DNA from: Ovis canadensis
Taxonomy: Eukaryota > Chordata > Mammalia > Artiodactyla > Bovidae
Assembly (NCBI RefSeq): GCF_042477335.2
Contig: NC_091248.1
Location: forward strand, 120,736,501-120,800,500
Direction of reading: 5' to 3'
Length of the DNA stretch: 64,000 nt
The notes beneath the pieces are model-generated. The model ran no database searches. It was not told the DNA's origin and worked only from the letters and a program-made list of their open reading frames with translations. Shown one piece after another: positions 25,434-50,228 of this stretch (the first letter of the stretch is position 1; the number at the start of each line of letters is the position of its first letter). The position numbers and the translations under genes were made by a program.

Positions 25434-25698
25434 GATCAGGGAGGGCCACAGATGCTCAGAGATGGGTCGCCTGCACAGCATAGGAGGTAGACCAACTGGG
25501 CATGTGGTCCCCCAAGATGGTGGACTTGACACAGGTCAGGAGGGATTGGGCTTCCTGCTCGCCCCACCCATGGTTGGTGCTGGGGCACTTTGAGAGCTTC
25601 AGGGGGAGACCCAGGGCCAGGTTTTGGAGGCTGTACCAACTGTGAAGCAGTGCAGTTACTTCTCACTGACCTCTTCTTTCCTTTGTATCTGGAAGCAG

Positions 25699-25789
25699 GC
25701 TCGGCTGCAGACTCCAGCCTTGCAAAGCGGCAGCCCCACTTGGGAGCAGGGTGGTGGCAGGGCCACGGTGGGAGCCCTGAAGATGCCTC
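25699..25789 (+). other. EPHB6: EPHB6 5' UTR part of first coding exon
   Basis: A pyrimidine-rich stretch followed by GGAAGCAG at 25691-25698 makes a credible acceptor, so the exon carrying the start codon probably runs 25699-25889. This boundary is non-coding and therefore not supported by protein conservation. Confidence 0.5.
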
Positions 25790-25889
25790 ATGGCTGCTGA
25801 GGGGGCTGCCCCGCCAGGGAGCAGAGCGGTGGGCATGGTCAGCAGCCTGTGGGTTCTAGCCCTGGTGTCCTCAGTCCTGGCTCTGGAAG
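25790..25889 (+). CDS. EPHB6: EPHB6 coding exon 1: start and signal peptide
   Basis: Residues 1-34. Met1 at 25790 and Met16 at 25835 are both in frame. The hydrophobic core [15 protein letters not shown] follows Met16. Donor GAAG|GTAAGT. Confidence 0.93.
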
Positions 25890-28800
25890 GTAAGTGGGGA
25901 GGGGAGATGGAGGAAGTCCCACCTGCTCGTAGAGACCCAGCACATGTGGGAAGTGGGAAGGATTCAGAAAAGAGTGAGACATCAAGAGAGGAAAAGGTAT
26001 GGGGAAAGTTTCAGAGAAGGGCTCCCAGGAGACAATCAGGCTCCTGTTGGTCACTTAAATGAATCTGGGAGGAAAATTCTCTTCCCAGTGGGGCTGGGGT
26101 GGGCTTAGCCCTGCAGGCTGAAGACCTGGCCACTGAGTGTCCCTTCTTGTCTCTGGGCAGAGGTGTTGCTGGATACCACTGGAGAGACATCTGAGATTGG
26201 CTGGCTCACCTACCCACCAGGTGGGGTGAGTATTACTCTTGTGTTCTGAGCCCGCTGCCCCTCCCCATGCCCCATTCAGAAGCTCTGTGATTCTGGGGAG
26301 GAAACCCTCAGTGGAGATGGCTGGGCTAAGAGGTCTGCCCTCCAGAGGAATAGGACTTCAGGGGCTTTGCATGTGCTTAATTCTAAGATGGGCTGGAAGG
26401 GATATGCCCCACGTCCCTGCCCCCTATGGACCCAGGAGCCACTAACCATGCCTCTGTGGTTCCTCCCTGCAGTGGGACGAAGTGAGCGTTCTGGACGACC
26501 AGCGACGGCTGACTCGGACCTTTGAGGCATGCCATGTGGCTGGGGCCGCTCCAGGCCCGGGGCAGGACAACTGGCTGCAGACACACTTTGTGGAGCGGCG
26601 AGGGGCCCAGCGGGCACACATCCGACTACACTTCTCAGTGCGGGCCTGCTCCAGCCTGGGCGTGGCGGGGGGCACCTGCCGGGAGACCTTCACGCTTTAC
26701 TACCGCCAGGCCGAGGAGCCGGATGGCCCTGACAGCATCTCCTCCTGGCACCTCAAACGCTGGACCAAGGTGGACACGATTGCGGCGGATGAGAGCTTTC
26801 CTGCCTCCTCCGCCTGGGCAGTGGGCCCCCCGCGGGCCGGGCAGAGGGCAGGGCTGCAGCTGAATGTCAAGGAGCGGAGCTTCGGGCCCTTGACCCAGCG
26901 CGGCTTCTACGTGGCCTTCCAGGACACCGGGGCCTGCCTGGCCCTCGTGGCCGTCAAGCTCTTCTCCTATGCCTGTCCCTCTGTGCTCCGCGCCTTCGCC
27001 TCCTTTCCTGAGACGCAGGCCAGTGGGGCCGGGGGGGCCTCCCTGGTGGCAGCCGTGGGCACCTGTGTGGCACATGCGGAGCCGGAGGAGGATGGAGCAG
27101 GGGGCCAGGCAGCGGGCAGCCCCCCAAGGCTGCACTGCAACGGGGAGGGCAAGTGGATGGTTGCTGTCGGGGGCTGCCGCTGCCAGCCGGGGCACCAGCC
27201 TGCGCGGGGAGACAAGGCCTGCCAAGGTGAGACCTCTGCTCGCTTGCACTTGAGATCGCTCATGAACGGGTCCACACTTCATTTTGTACCCCCTGCCCAA
27301 AGGTCAACAATAAGCTGTTTTAGGAAAGGACCCTTGTTTTCTCCAGATTTATTTCCTAAAGCACCCAGGCTTGCTTTCATCCACTCATCTGAAACTTCTG
27401 GAACTTTCTGGAGAATTCCACAGCACTTGCTGGGGCTCCCAAGGCTACAGGCTTCTGAAGGGATGGCGATGAAGGGCGTTGAACTCCTGGGCTGTTGTGG
27501 GATGGGGCCCTTTGTCTGCGTTTGCTGTCTAGCTAGGGATGGATCATTGTCCCGGGAGGCAATGGGTACAACTGAACAGGGTGATTCTGCTGTGAGTGCA
27601 GGCTGCAGACAGCCTCTGCAGAGGCAGGTTGTGAAGGCAGACCAGGCCCTGCCTCTAGTGCCTGGCCTGCTGCAGCCCCTACCACACAGGACCTTTTCCA
27701 TCAATGGAAATGTAATTCCACCCCCAGCAAAATGGCAGAAGTCGTGTCAGGATCTGCCCGAAGGAGGCGGAGAGGGAGGAGAGGGGTGAGGAGGAGAGGC
27801 AGATCTCGGGAGGAACGGCAGGCCTGGGGGAATGGCAGTGCCAGTGTTGAGGGGGCTCAGGATGGCAGAGTGGACCTGAGGCTGCTCCCTTCTCTGACCC
27901 TTAGCCTGCCCTCGGGGGTCCTACAAAGCCTTGGCTGGGAATGCCCCCTGCTCACCATGCCCTGCCCGCAGCCACGCCCTGGCCCCAGCGGCCCCTGTGT
28001 GCCCCTGCCTGGAGGGCTTCTTCCGGGCCAGTTCAGACCCCCCAGAGGCTCCCTGCACTGGTGAGTCCCCCACCCACCCCAGGGATGGAATTGGGATGCA
28101 ATGGGGCCAGGAGAGGGTGAGCCTGAGGGCACAGGGGTGGCTGGTCGGCATTTGCAGTGACTTTTTCCTCCTCTGTCCTTGCTTTCTTTCCCCACCACCT
28201 TTCCCTGCTGCTCCCCTCCGGCCCACCTGCTCCCTCCCTCCACTGCCTCCTTCCTTCTTCCTTCCCCCATCACCCCCGCCCCGGAACTCCCTACTCCCTG
28301 GTCCTTGTCCGCCTCCCACGCGCGGTCTCCCCAGGCCCCCCGTCAGCCCCCCAGGAGCTGTGGTTCGAGGTGCAGGGCTCTGCCCTCATGCTGCACTGGC
28401 GCCTGCCTCGGGAGCTTGGGGGCCGCGGGGACCTGCTCTTCAACGTGGTGTGCAAGGAGTGCGGAGGGGCCGGGGGCCAGGGCCCTTGTCGCCGCTGTAG
28501 GGACGAGGTGCATTTCGACCCCCGCCAGAGGGGCCTGACTGAGAGCCGCGTGCTCATCGGGGGGCTGCGGCCACACGTACCCTACATCCTGGAGGTGCAG
28601 GCTGTCAACGGGGTGTCGGAGCTCAGCCCCGACCCTCCCCAGGCTGCAGCCATCAATGTAAGCACCAGCCACGCAGGTGAGCCTCAGCTGCCCCTAAGCT
28701 TCCGGTCTCCTCCTTAGAATGCCCCCGTGCCCCACTCCTGCTCTCCAGCCCGTGGAAACCCCACTAATATCACCCCCTCATCAGTTCCCTCCGCAGTCCC

Positions 28801-31800
28801 TGCTGTGCATCAGGTGAGCCGCGCCTCCAACAGCATCACCGTGTCCTGGCCGCAGCCTGACCAGACCAACGGAAACATCCTGGACTATCAGCTCCGCTAC
28901 TATGACCAGGTAGGGAGCAGAGGGCGCCCCTGGCGGGGCTGGTGGGAAGTTCCAGGGGCCCCACAGTGGGGCGAGAGGTGGGGGGACCGGAGGGGTGCCT
29001 CAGGGCCCTGCAGCAGGGGAGTGGGGAATGTGGGAGGCGGGCGGGGGGACCAGGACCCCACGGCCGGCAGGGAGTGAGTGGCTGTCGCCCCCCTCCAGGC
29101 AGAAGATGAATCCCACTCCTTCACCCTGACCAGCGAGACCAACACGGCCACCGTGACGAAGCTGAGCCCCGGCCATATCTACGGCTTCCAGGTGCGGGCG
29201 CGGACAGCCGCGGGCCACGGCCCCTACGGGGGCAAGGTCTACTTCCAGACGCTGCCTCAAGGTGAGGGGAGGCCTGGGTGGGGTGGGGGCAGCCCGAAGG
29301 GATGGTGAAAAGGGCTTGGGGACCATCCAGACCTTGTACCTTCACCCTGACCCTCCAGACCAGGAGAGTGTCTGCTCCTTGATCTTCAGTTCCATGGTGG
29401 GGTGAGGGGTGGTGCAGGTAGGTGGTTGCATGAGGGAAGGATGCTCCGGCATGTGAGATCTTACTCACCTGTGCCCCTGGGCGGCTGGTTCTCCAGGTGA
29501 GCTGTCCGCTCAACTTCCCGAGAGGCTTTCCTTGGTGGTTGGGTCCATCCTGGGGGCGCTGGCCTTCCTTCTGCTGGCGGCCATCACTGTGCTGGCTCTC
29601 GTCTTCCAGAGGTAAGCCCCTCCCCGCCACGGCCGGGTACCACTCCCTCCACATGCCCCCAAGTCCTGACAGCCCCGGAGTTCCCCAGGGAAACCCCCAC
29701 CAGCACCCTCTACCCCCAGCAGCCCTGGCCCCTCGGTCTGGCTGTCTCCCGCCCCAGAACCCTGGCAGGACCTTGGCCTCTGTGGGGTGGACTGGGGAGG
29801 GGACAGGCGGGAGTGTGACTGCAGGACTGTGGTTTTTGTCCCCCAGGAAGCGGCGTGGAACTGGCTACATGGAGCAGCTGCAGCAGTACAGCAGCCCAGG
29901 TGGGGGTGGGGCCGGGAAGTGGGGGTGGGGCCGGGAAGTGGGGGTGGGGCCGGGAAGTGGGGGCGGGGCCGGGAGGTGGGGCGGGGCCGGGAAGTGGGGG
30001 CGGGGCCGGGAAGTGGGGGCGGGGCCGGGAAGTGGGGGCGGGGCCGGGAAGTGGGGGCGGGGCCGGGAAGTGGGGGCGGGGGAGTTGGAATCAGAAGGCC
30101 TGAGAAGGAAGGATGAAAGAAGTGGGGCGCGAGGGGGTGGAGGAATGGGACAGTGAGTCTGGGACAGCTGAGAATGGTCCAGGGGTACCCCCGGGCCTGG
30201 CCCCCCAGGTTGCGGGCAGCTCCTTGGTGCCATCTTTGGAAGTGAGAGAGCAAGCCTGGGGTGTGTGGGGACGTCCCTTCTTCATGGACCACCCCCTACA
30301 CCTGCAGGGCTTGGGGTGAAGTACTACATCGATCCTTCCACCTACGAGGACCCCTGCCAGGCCATCCGAGAATTTGCCCGGGAGGTCGACCCCACGTACA
30401 TCAAGATCGAGGAAGTCATTGGGGCAGGTACCGCATGGGAGCAGAGGAGGGCATGGAAGGGGGTCCCAGGAGGGTCCCTTCTGAACAGGGTAGGACACCT
30501 CGAGTCCTTCCTGGGGAGCCCCCCCAGCCTACACCTGCTCCCCCAGGCTCCTTCGGGGAGGTGCGCCGGGGCCGCCTGCAGCCCCGGGGACGGCGGGAGC
30601 AGTCCGTGGCCATCCAGGCCCTGTGGACCGGAGGCGCCGAGAGTTTGCAGATGGCCTTTCTTGGCCAGGCCGCCATGCTGGGCCAGTTTCAGCACCCCAA
30701 CATCTTGCGGCTAGAAGGCGTGGTTACCAGGAGTCGGCCCTTCATGGTGCTGACGGAACTCATGGAGCTGGGCCCCTTGGACAGCTTCTTGAGGGTCAGT
30801 CAGGCTGGTGGTGAGGCGGTGCTGGCGGCGGGAGGCTTGGGCCGGGAAAGTGGGCAGTTCTTAGCTGTCTGGGACCCATAGCCCCATCCCTCAGGTCCCT
30901 CCTGCCTCTGGGGTCTTCAGCCTTCATTCTCAGGCCATTCTGATTCCAAATGGCCCTTGCCCTGGGGTGCCAGTGTGTCTGTGTGATGTGTCTACGTCCC
31001 CCCCCACCCCCCCCACCCCGCCACTTTTGCTGACCTCTGTTCCCCTCCGACCATCCCCCAGCAGCGGGAGGGCCAGTTCAGCAGCCTGCAGCTGGTGGCC
31101 ATGCAGCGGGGCGTGGCCGCTGCTATGCAGTACCTATCCAGCTTCGCCTTCGTGCACCGCGCACTCTCTGCTCACAGCGTGCTGGTGAACAGCCACCTGG
31201 AGTGCAAAGTGTCTCGTCTGGGCCGCAGTCCTCAGGTGAGAGCATGGCCTCGGGGGCCCGGCCTCTCTCGGGGGTGGGGGTGGGGTTGCCATGCAAAGTG
31301 GCTCCACTCGGCTGGCCGCAGTCCTCAGGTGAGGGCACAGCCTCGGGGGCCGGCTTCTCTCAGGCTGGGGGCGGGGGGGGCGGGGGGGGGCGGGGGGGGC
31401 GGGTTGCCAGAGGACAAGCTGGAACCAAGGGTGGTGGATGCCTCAGGTGGCGAACCTTAGAGTCTGAAGGGGTGGAGCTCACCTGTGTAGTGGAGCAAAC
31501 TGAGGGCGAAGGGGCACAGCAGGACATCAGGAATGGACTAAGGACACTGAGGGAGAGAGGGGAATCCCTAGAACCACCTCCTGCCCTTCCCTAATGCTGA
31601 CCAGTGTCAGAATCCCTGGATACCAGTCCACACACCACCCTCAAGCTCTGTGACTTTGCACAAGTTTGTATTTCTCTACGTCTCAGCCCCTGTACCTGCA
31701 AAAATGGAGACAACGCCATCGGTGATACAGGGTCATCACAGGATTAAACGAGATGCTTGCTGTGAAACCCTTAATGCCCATCTGAGCACGTAGTAGCTGC

Positions 31801-32918
31801 TCTGTAACTAGGACCACGGCTCTGATTATTGCTATTGTTACTTTCAACCTTATCCCGCAGGGCCCAAGTTGTATGCTCCGCTGGGCGGCTCCAGAGGTCA
31901 TCGCACATGGGAAACATACAACATCCAGTGATGTCTGGAGCTTCGGGATAGTGATGTGGGAAGTGATGAGTTATGGAGAGCGGCCCTACTGGGACATGAG
32001 TGACCAGGAGGTGAGCTCATGACCTGGACAGTGATGATTCCCCACCCCTGTCCGTCCAACCCACCAGCCTCACAGACTCAAACATTCTAAGCCCTCCATC
32101 CTGGAATACATTCGCGTTCTAAGACCTCACAGGTCTCACAGCTCCTTTCCAGCCTCATGCTTCCCTAACGACACATTCTTTTCCACTAGCAATAGCCTCT
32201 CAGCACTGTCTTCTTCCTCTAATCCCCAGGTGCTAAATGCAATACAGCAGGAATTCCGGCTGCCCCCGCCTCCAGGCTGTCCGCCTGGACTGCACCTGCT
32301 TATGCTGGACACTTGGCAGAAGGATCGTACCCAGCGACCTCACTTTGACCAGCTGGTGGCCGCATTTGACAAGATGATCCGCAAGCCAGACACTCTGCAG
32401 GCTGGCGGGAGCCCTGGGGACAGGTCTGGAGCTTTGGTGTTAGAGCCCGGGAGAGCCAGGGAGGGTTGGTGCAGACCCACAGAGGAAACTGAGCAGAGGG
32501 GACAAGGATGAAGAGGAGACTGTGACCTGCCTGCCCCTCCCTCCCAGACCTTCCCAGGCCCTGCTGAATCCCGTAGCCCTGGACTTTCCATCTCTGGACT
32601 CCCCTCAGGCCTGGCTGTCGGCCATTGGCCTGGAGTGCTACCGGGACAACTTTTCCCAGTCTGGCCTCTGCACCTTCGGTGATGTGGCTCAGCTCAGCCT
32701 GGAGTAAGCCAGGAGGGTCTGGGAGGGGAGCCTCAGCCCAGGGCCAGGGGTGGGCCCAGGGTCTTGGAGACACGGGCCCCAATTGTTTTTCCCTTCTGTC
32801 CCCCTCTAGAGACCTGCCCGCCCTGGGGGTCACCCTGGCCGGCCACCAGAAGAAGCTGTTACACCACATTCAGCTCCTGCAGCAGCACTTAAGGCCGCCG
32901 GGCCCCGTGGAGGTCTGA
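25790..32918 (+). CDS. EPHB6: EPHB6, Eph receptor B6 (receptor pseudokinase), 16 coding exons
   Basis: Single-pass ephrin-B-binding receptor of the plasma membrane that signals through partner Eph and Src-family kinases because its own kinase domain is inactive. Exons: 25790-25889, 26161-26225, 26473-27226, 27905-28060, 28335-28676, 28785-28909, 29099-29261, 29497-29611, 29847-29899, 30308-30427, 30547-30794, 31062-31235, 31861-32010, 32230-32423, 32548-32703, 32810-32918. They join to 3024 nt (1007 residues; human about 1021), all with GT-AG junctions in frame. Domains: signal peptide (about 16-33), ligand-binding domain (about 34-237), Cys-rich region (about 250-358), FN3 (359-472 and 473-568), membrane span (about 582-604), juxtamembrane tyrosines ([11 protein letters not shown]), pseudokinase (about 656-905), SAM (920-1000) and C-terminal VEV, a PDZ-type end. 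The Gly loop GAGSFGEV is kept. The beta3 Lys is Gln688 (VAIQ), HRD is HRA (Ala781) and DFG is RLG (799-801). EPHB6-like wording throughout excludes EPHA1 or other EPHB genes. Start: Met1 matches the human start; Met16 directly precedes the hydrophobic signal and is an alternative. The human poly-Ser tract in the ligand-binding domain is absent. Confidence 0.97.
26161..26225 (+). CDS. EPHB6: EPHB6 coding exon 2: start of ligand-binding domain
   Basis: Residues 34-55 ([20 protein letters not shown] region), nearly identical to the human protein. Acceptor GGGCAG|AG, donor GGG|GTGAGT. Confidence 0.95.
26473..27226 (+). CDS. EPHB6: EPHB6 coding exon 3: ligand-binding domain, start of Cys-rich region
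   Basis: Residues 56-307. Carries the ephrin-binding jelly roll ([10 protein letters not shown], then [12 protein letters not shown] and [18 protein letters not shown]) and the first Cys-rich segment (CHCNGEGKW-type, [11 protein letters not shown]). The Ser run found in human after ESFP is reduced to PASS. An in-frame continuation into the intron reaches 27789 but is not conserved. Confidence 0.96.
27905..28060 (+). CDS. EPHB6: EPHB6 coding exon 4: Cys-rich (EGF-like) region
   Basis: Residues 307-359, with regularly spaced cysteines ([25 protein letters not shown]). Acceptor CCTTAG|CC, donor CACTG|GTGAGT. Confidence 0.95.
28335..28676 (+). CDS. EPHB6: EPHB6 coding exon 5: fibronectin type III domain 1
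   Basis: Residues 359-473. FN3 start [19 protein letters not shown]; ends at NVSTSHA. The loop after CKEC is shorter than in human. Donor CGCAG|GTGAGC. Confidence 0.95.
28785..28909 (+). CDS. EPHB6: EPHB6 coding exon 6: FN3 domain 2, first half
   Basis: Residues 473-514 ([20 protein letters not shown], ending YYDQ). Acceptor CATCAG|TT was chosen because it keeps the human VPSAV junction; a second AG at 28796 would delete four residues. Confidence 0.93.
29099..29261 (+). CDS. EPHB6: EPHB6 coding exon 7: FN3 domain 2, second half
   Basis: Residues 515-569, [20 protein letters not shown] to YFQTLPQ. Acceptor CTCCAG|GC, donor CAAG|GTGAGG. Confidence 0.95.
29497..29611 (+). CDS. EPHB6: EPHB6 coding exon 8: transmembrane segment
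   Basis: Residues 569-607. The hydrophobic stretch [20 protein letters not shown] is the single membrane span, followed by the basic stop-transfer RKRR that begins at the next junction. Confidence 0.95.
29847..29899 (+). CDS. EPHB6: EPHB6 coding exon 9: juxtamembrane
   Basis: Short 53-nt exon, residues 607-625 ([17 protein letters not shown]). Its donor AGCCCAG|GTGGGG is immediately followed by the GC-rich 19-bp minisatellite. Confidence 0.94.
29901..30082 (+). repeat. EPHB6: 19-bp GC-rich minisatellite in EPHB6 intron 9
   Basis: Nine units of TGGGGGYGGGGCCGGGAAG (one of 18 bp) plus a partial tenth, beginning at the second base of the intron. The first three units have T, later ones C, at the variable position. 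Each unit carries G5 and G4 runs and a GC box. Confidence 0.95.
30308..30427 (+). CDS. EPHB6: EPHB6 coding exon 10: juxtamembrane tyrosines, pseudokinase start
   Basis: Residues 625-665. Contains [11 protein letters not shown], the conserved Eph juxtamembrane phosphotyrosine segment, and [10 protein letters not shown] leading into the glycine loop. Confidence 0.95.
30547..30794 (+). CDS. EPHB6: EPHB6 coding exon 11: pseudokinase N-lobe
   Basis: Residues 665-747. GSFGEV glycine loop intact; VAIQALW shows Gln688 where active kinases have the ATP-positioning Lys. Ends DSFLR at the hinge/C-lobe boundary. Confidence 0.96.
31062..31235 (+). CDS. EPHB6: EPHB6 coding exon 12: degenerate catalytic and DFG motifs
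   Basis: Residues 748-805. [12 protein letters not shown] replaces the HRDLAARNILVN pattern and SRLG replaces the DFG motif. The donor CCTCAG|GTGAGA at 31235/31236 is duplicated 93 nt downstream. Confidence 0.95.
31203..31408 (+). repeat. EPHB6: Tandem duplication across EPHB6 exon-12 donor
   Basis: Copy 1 is 31203-31290 and copy 2 is 31292-31408. Both start TGCAAAGTG, contain CCGCAGTCCTCAGGTGAG, then CCTCGGGGGCC.GGC.TCTCTC, and end GGGTTGCC. Copy 2 is longer because of an expanded G/C tract at 31365-31402. Confidence 0.9.
31612..31850 (+). mobile_element. MIR SINE remnant
   Basis: Ancient MIR pattern: CTGTGACTTTGCACAAGTT, CTGCAAAAATGGAGACAA, ACAGGATTAAACGAGATGC, GTAGTAGCTGCTCTGTAAC. Lies in EPHB6 intron 12, ending 10 bp before exon 13. 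Confidence 0.72.
31861..32010 (+). CDS. EPHB6: EPHB6 coding exon 13: pseudokinase C-lobe
   Basis: Residues 806-855: [20 protein letters not shown] to YWDMSDQE. The APE motif and DVWSFG are kept, so the fold is preserved although catalysis is not. Confidence 0.96.
32230..32423 (+). CDS. EPHB6: EPHB6 coding exon 14: end of pseudokinase
   Basis: Residues 856-920: [37 protein letters not shown], then linker AGGSPGD. Donor GGACAG|GTCTGG. Confidence 0.95.
32548..32703 (+). CDS. EPHB6: EPHB6 coding exon 15: SAM domain, first part
   Basis: Residues 920-972: [18 protein letters not shown] is the SAM helix-1/2 signature. Donor CTGGA|GTAAGC. Confidence 0.95.
32810..32918 (+). CDS. EPHB6: EPHB6 coding exon 16: SAM domain end, stop
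   Basis: Residues 972-1007: [20 protein letters not shown], then [10 protein letters not shown] and TGA at 32916-32918. The C-terminal VEV fits a PDZ-domain ligand. Confidence 0.95.
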
Positions 32919-33110
32919 GGTCTGGGCGGGAAGCTACAACGTGATGATGCCTGTAACCAAGCCCTGGATGAGAGTCCCAGGGGGGCCAAGGGAGATGTGA
33001 GCCCGGCTCCATGCCCGCCAGCCACACACTAAACCCAACCCTTGGGGCACCTCCCTCCCCGGTCCTCCACTGCCCTCCCCACATTAAAGGGAAAGAAGGG
33101 ATTTTGCACA
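32919..33110 (+). other. EPHB6: EPHB6 3' UTR with poly(A) signal
   Basis: Short 3' UTR of about 190 nt. ATTAAA at 33083-33088 is the only good signal before the TRPV6 end; cleavage should fall near 33100-33115 (exact site not visible). Confidence 0.7.
33083..33088 (+). terminator. EPHB6: EPHB6 poly(A) signal ATTAAA
   Basis: ATTAAA, the commonest variant hexamer, 165 nt after the stop codon, followed by G/T-rich sequence at 33112-33155. Confidence 0.65.
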
Positions 33111-33189
33111 TCGGAGTAGTGGTGAGGCCCTGTGGTCTGCATCAAAGGGGTGGGAGACCCCATCGCAGAGAAGGCTGCGGAAGAAGAGA

Positions 33190-33559
33190 GGCGTATAGGA
33201 AGTGACTTTATTGGAAGGTGGGAGGCGGTATCACACCCCACCCCCTCCCAGCAGTACCCATCTGCTCCGTACACCTCCTGAACCTCCGCGGCTGTCTGCA
33301 GCTGTGACCCTGGATGGAGGCTGGTGCCCGAGGTGGCACCCCACCTTTTGTAAAGTGCTTTGCTCAGACAGGGCAGTAAGGCCAGGGTGGGTGAAGCTGG
33401 GTCCCTACTCATGCTGGGTCCCTGTGCTTTGGGTGAGGTGTGAGCCTGCTCCTTGGTTTCCCTGTATTCTGTTCTACACACCCCCCCCCCCCACCCCGCC
33501 CCTGACCTGGCAGGTGAGAGATCTGGACTTTGGTGGGAGGCAGGAGGCGGGAGGAGAGC
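33190..33559 (-). other. TRPV6: TRPV6 3' UTR
   Basis: Runs from the stop codon (33562-33560) to just past the AATAAA. It contains a homopolymeric C run on the + strand (about 33479-33492), i.e. a G run in the transcript. Confidence 0.65.
33207..33212 (-). terminator. TRPV6: TRPV6 poly(A) signal AATAAA
   Basis: TTTATT on the + strand reads AATAAA on the minus strand, about 350 nt after the TRPV6 stop. It lies only 118 bp from the EPHB6 signal on the opposite strand. Confidence 0.7.
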
Positions 33560-49445
<15,886 letters not shown>

Positions 49446-49745
49446 CTCGGGGCCTTCCAGGCCCCGCGGAGTCTCCCCGAGGTGTAAGCAGCCAGACACA
49501 AGAGGCCTCCCTCGGAGGAGTTCGTTACACTTGGCAGAGCTGGGACTCCGCCACTAAGCTCCCTGGGCAGGAGCTCTCATCCTGGGAGACGCAGAAGCCC
49601 TGAAGACACTCCCTTACTCCTCCCAAATTACCTGGGATTTAAAGAGACAGGCCAGCAGCTGTGGGGGCCTGGGAAAGCTCCCTCTCTCAGCTCCCCGACA
49701 GCCAGTCCAGGGAGGGGAGGCCTTCTGAGAGAAGGACAGGACTCC
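49446..49745 (-). other. TRPV6: TRPV6 5' UTR (inferred extent)
   Basis: From the predicted start near 49745 to the ACG codon. The frame of the N-terminal extension stays open back to a TAG at 49556-49554 and contains no AUG, so the extension can only be translated from a non-AUG codon. Confidence 0.5.
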
Positions 49746-49770
49746 CTGGACTTTGGGACACCTGGCGACC

Positions 49771-49777
49771 TTTTATA
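49771..49777 (-). promoter_or_regulatory. TRPV6: TRPV6 TATA box
   Basis: TTTTATA on the + strand reads TATAAAA on the minus strand within CTATAAAAGG. It predicts a start near 49745 and a 5' UTR of about 300 nt before the ACG codon. GC-rich sequence (GGGGGCGGAG) lies about 55 bp upstream at 49832. Vitamin D response elements, known for this gene, could not be assigned by eye. Confidence 0.6.
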
Positions 49778-50228
49778 GAAAGGCCTGGACGGGTCAGTTG
49801 AGTCTCAGGTACTCCAGTCAGTGTGGGAGAAGGGGGCGGAGCTGGGCAGGGCGCTGGGTCTGAAGGGCCAGGATGCCCACCTTCCCCGCAGGGTGTCTCT
49901 GAACCTCTCTGTCCCACAGGCGTGATTTTTCTTCGTCTCTCCCCTGGCCCATGACAGGTGCATAAATATTGAAAACTCTCAGCCCCCTCAGCAACTGTGG
50001 GTCAGCACAGTTAGTAAATGCAAATATTCTGGCCTTGGCAAGCTGCACACAGGCATACAGCGTCTGATACGCATTCTTCTTTTCTTGCTTTTATAGCCCT
50101 TAAGAGGTGAAAAATCCATTCTGAACACACAAACTAGAGCATAAAATGGCACCCCTGGACCGTGTGTGGCCCCTCTGAACACAGTTCTCAGACGCCTACT
50201 CCAGAATTCTAGAGACTGTCCCCAACCC

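Larger units (their letters stand above)
17036..25698 (+). other. EPHB6: EPHB6 5' intron (inferred) with repeats, no other gene seen
   Basis: No coding exon is recognisable on either strand. Contents: duplicated CA-rich block at 18458-18614, A/T-rich stretch at 19.6-20.4 kb, a T18-type run at about 21233-21250, several Bov-tA SINEs, a CHR SINE, a ruminant L1 3' end and an old L1M fragment. The block 20.5-22.1 kb has no family I recognise. The 126-residue minus-strand open frame at 20557-20937 matches nothing I know and shows no convincing coding character. Confidence 0.5.

Noticed and set aside
26482-27789. 435-codon continuous frame
   Set aside because: The first part is EPHB6 exon 3; the rest is read-through into the intron past a clear donor at 27226, with exon 4 supplying the conserved continuation.
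29500-30300. Gly/Trp/Arg- and Pro-rich frames over the 19-bp repeat (up to 260 codons)
   Set aside because: They are translations of the minisatellite and intron; no conservation.
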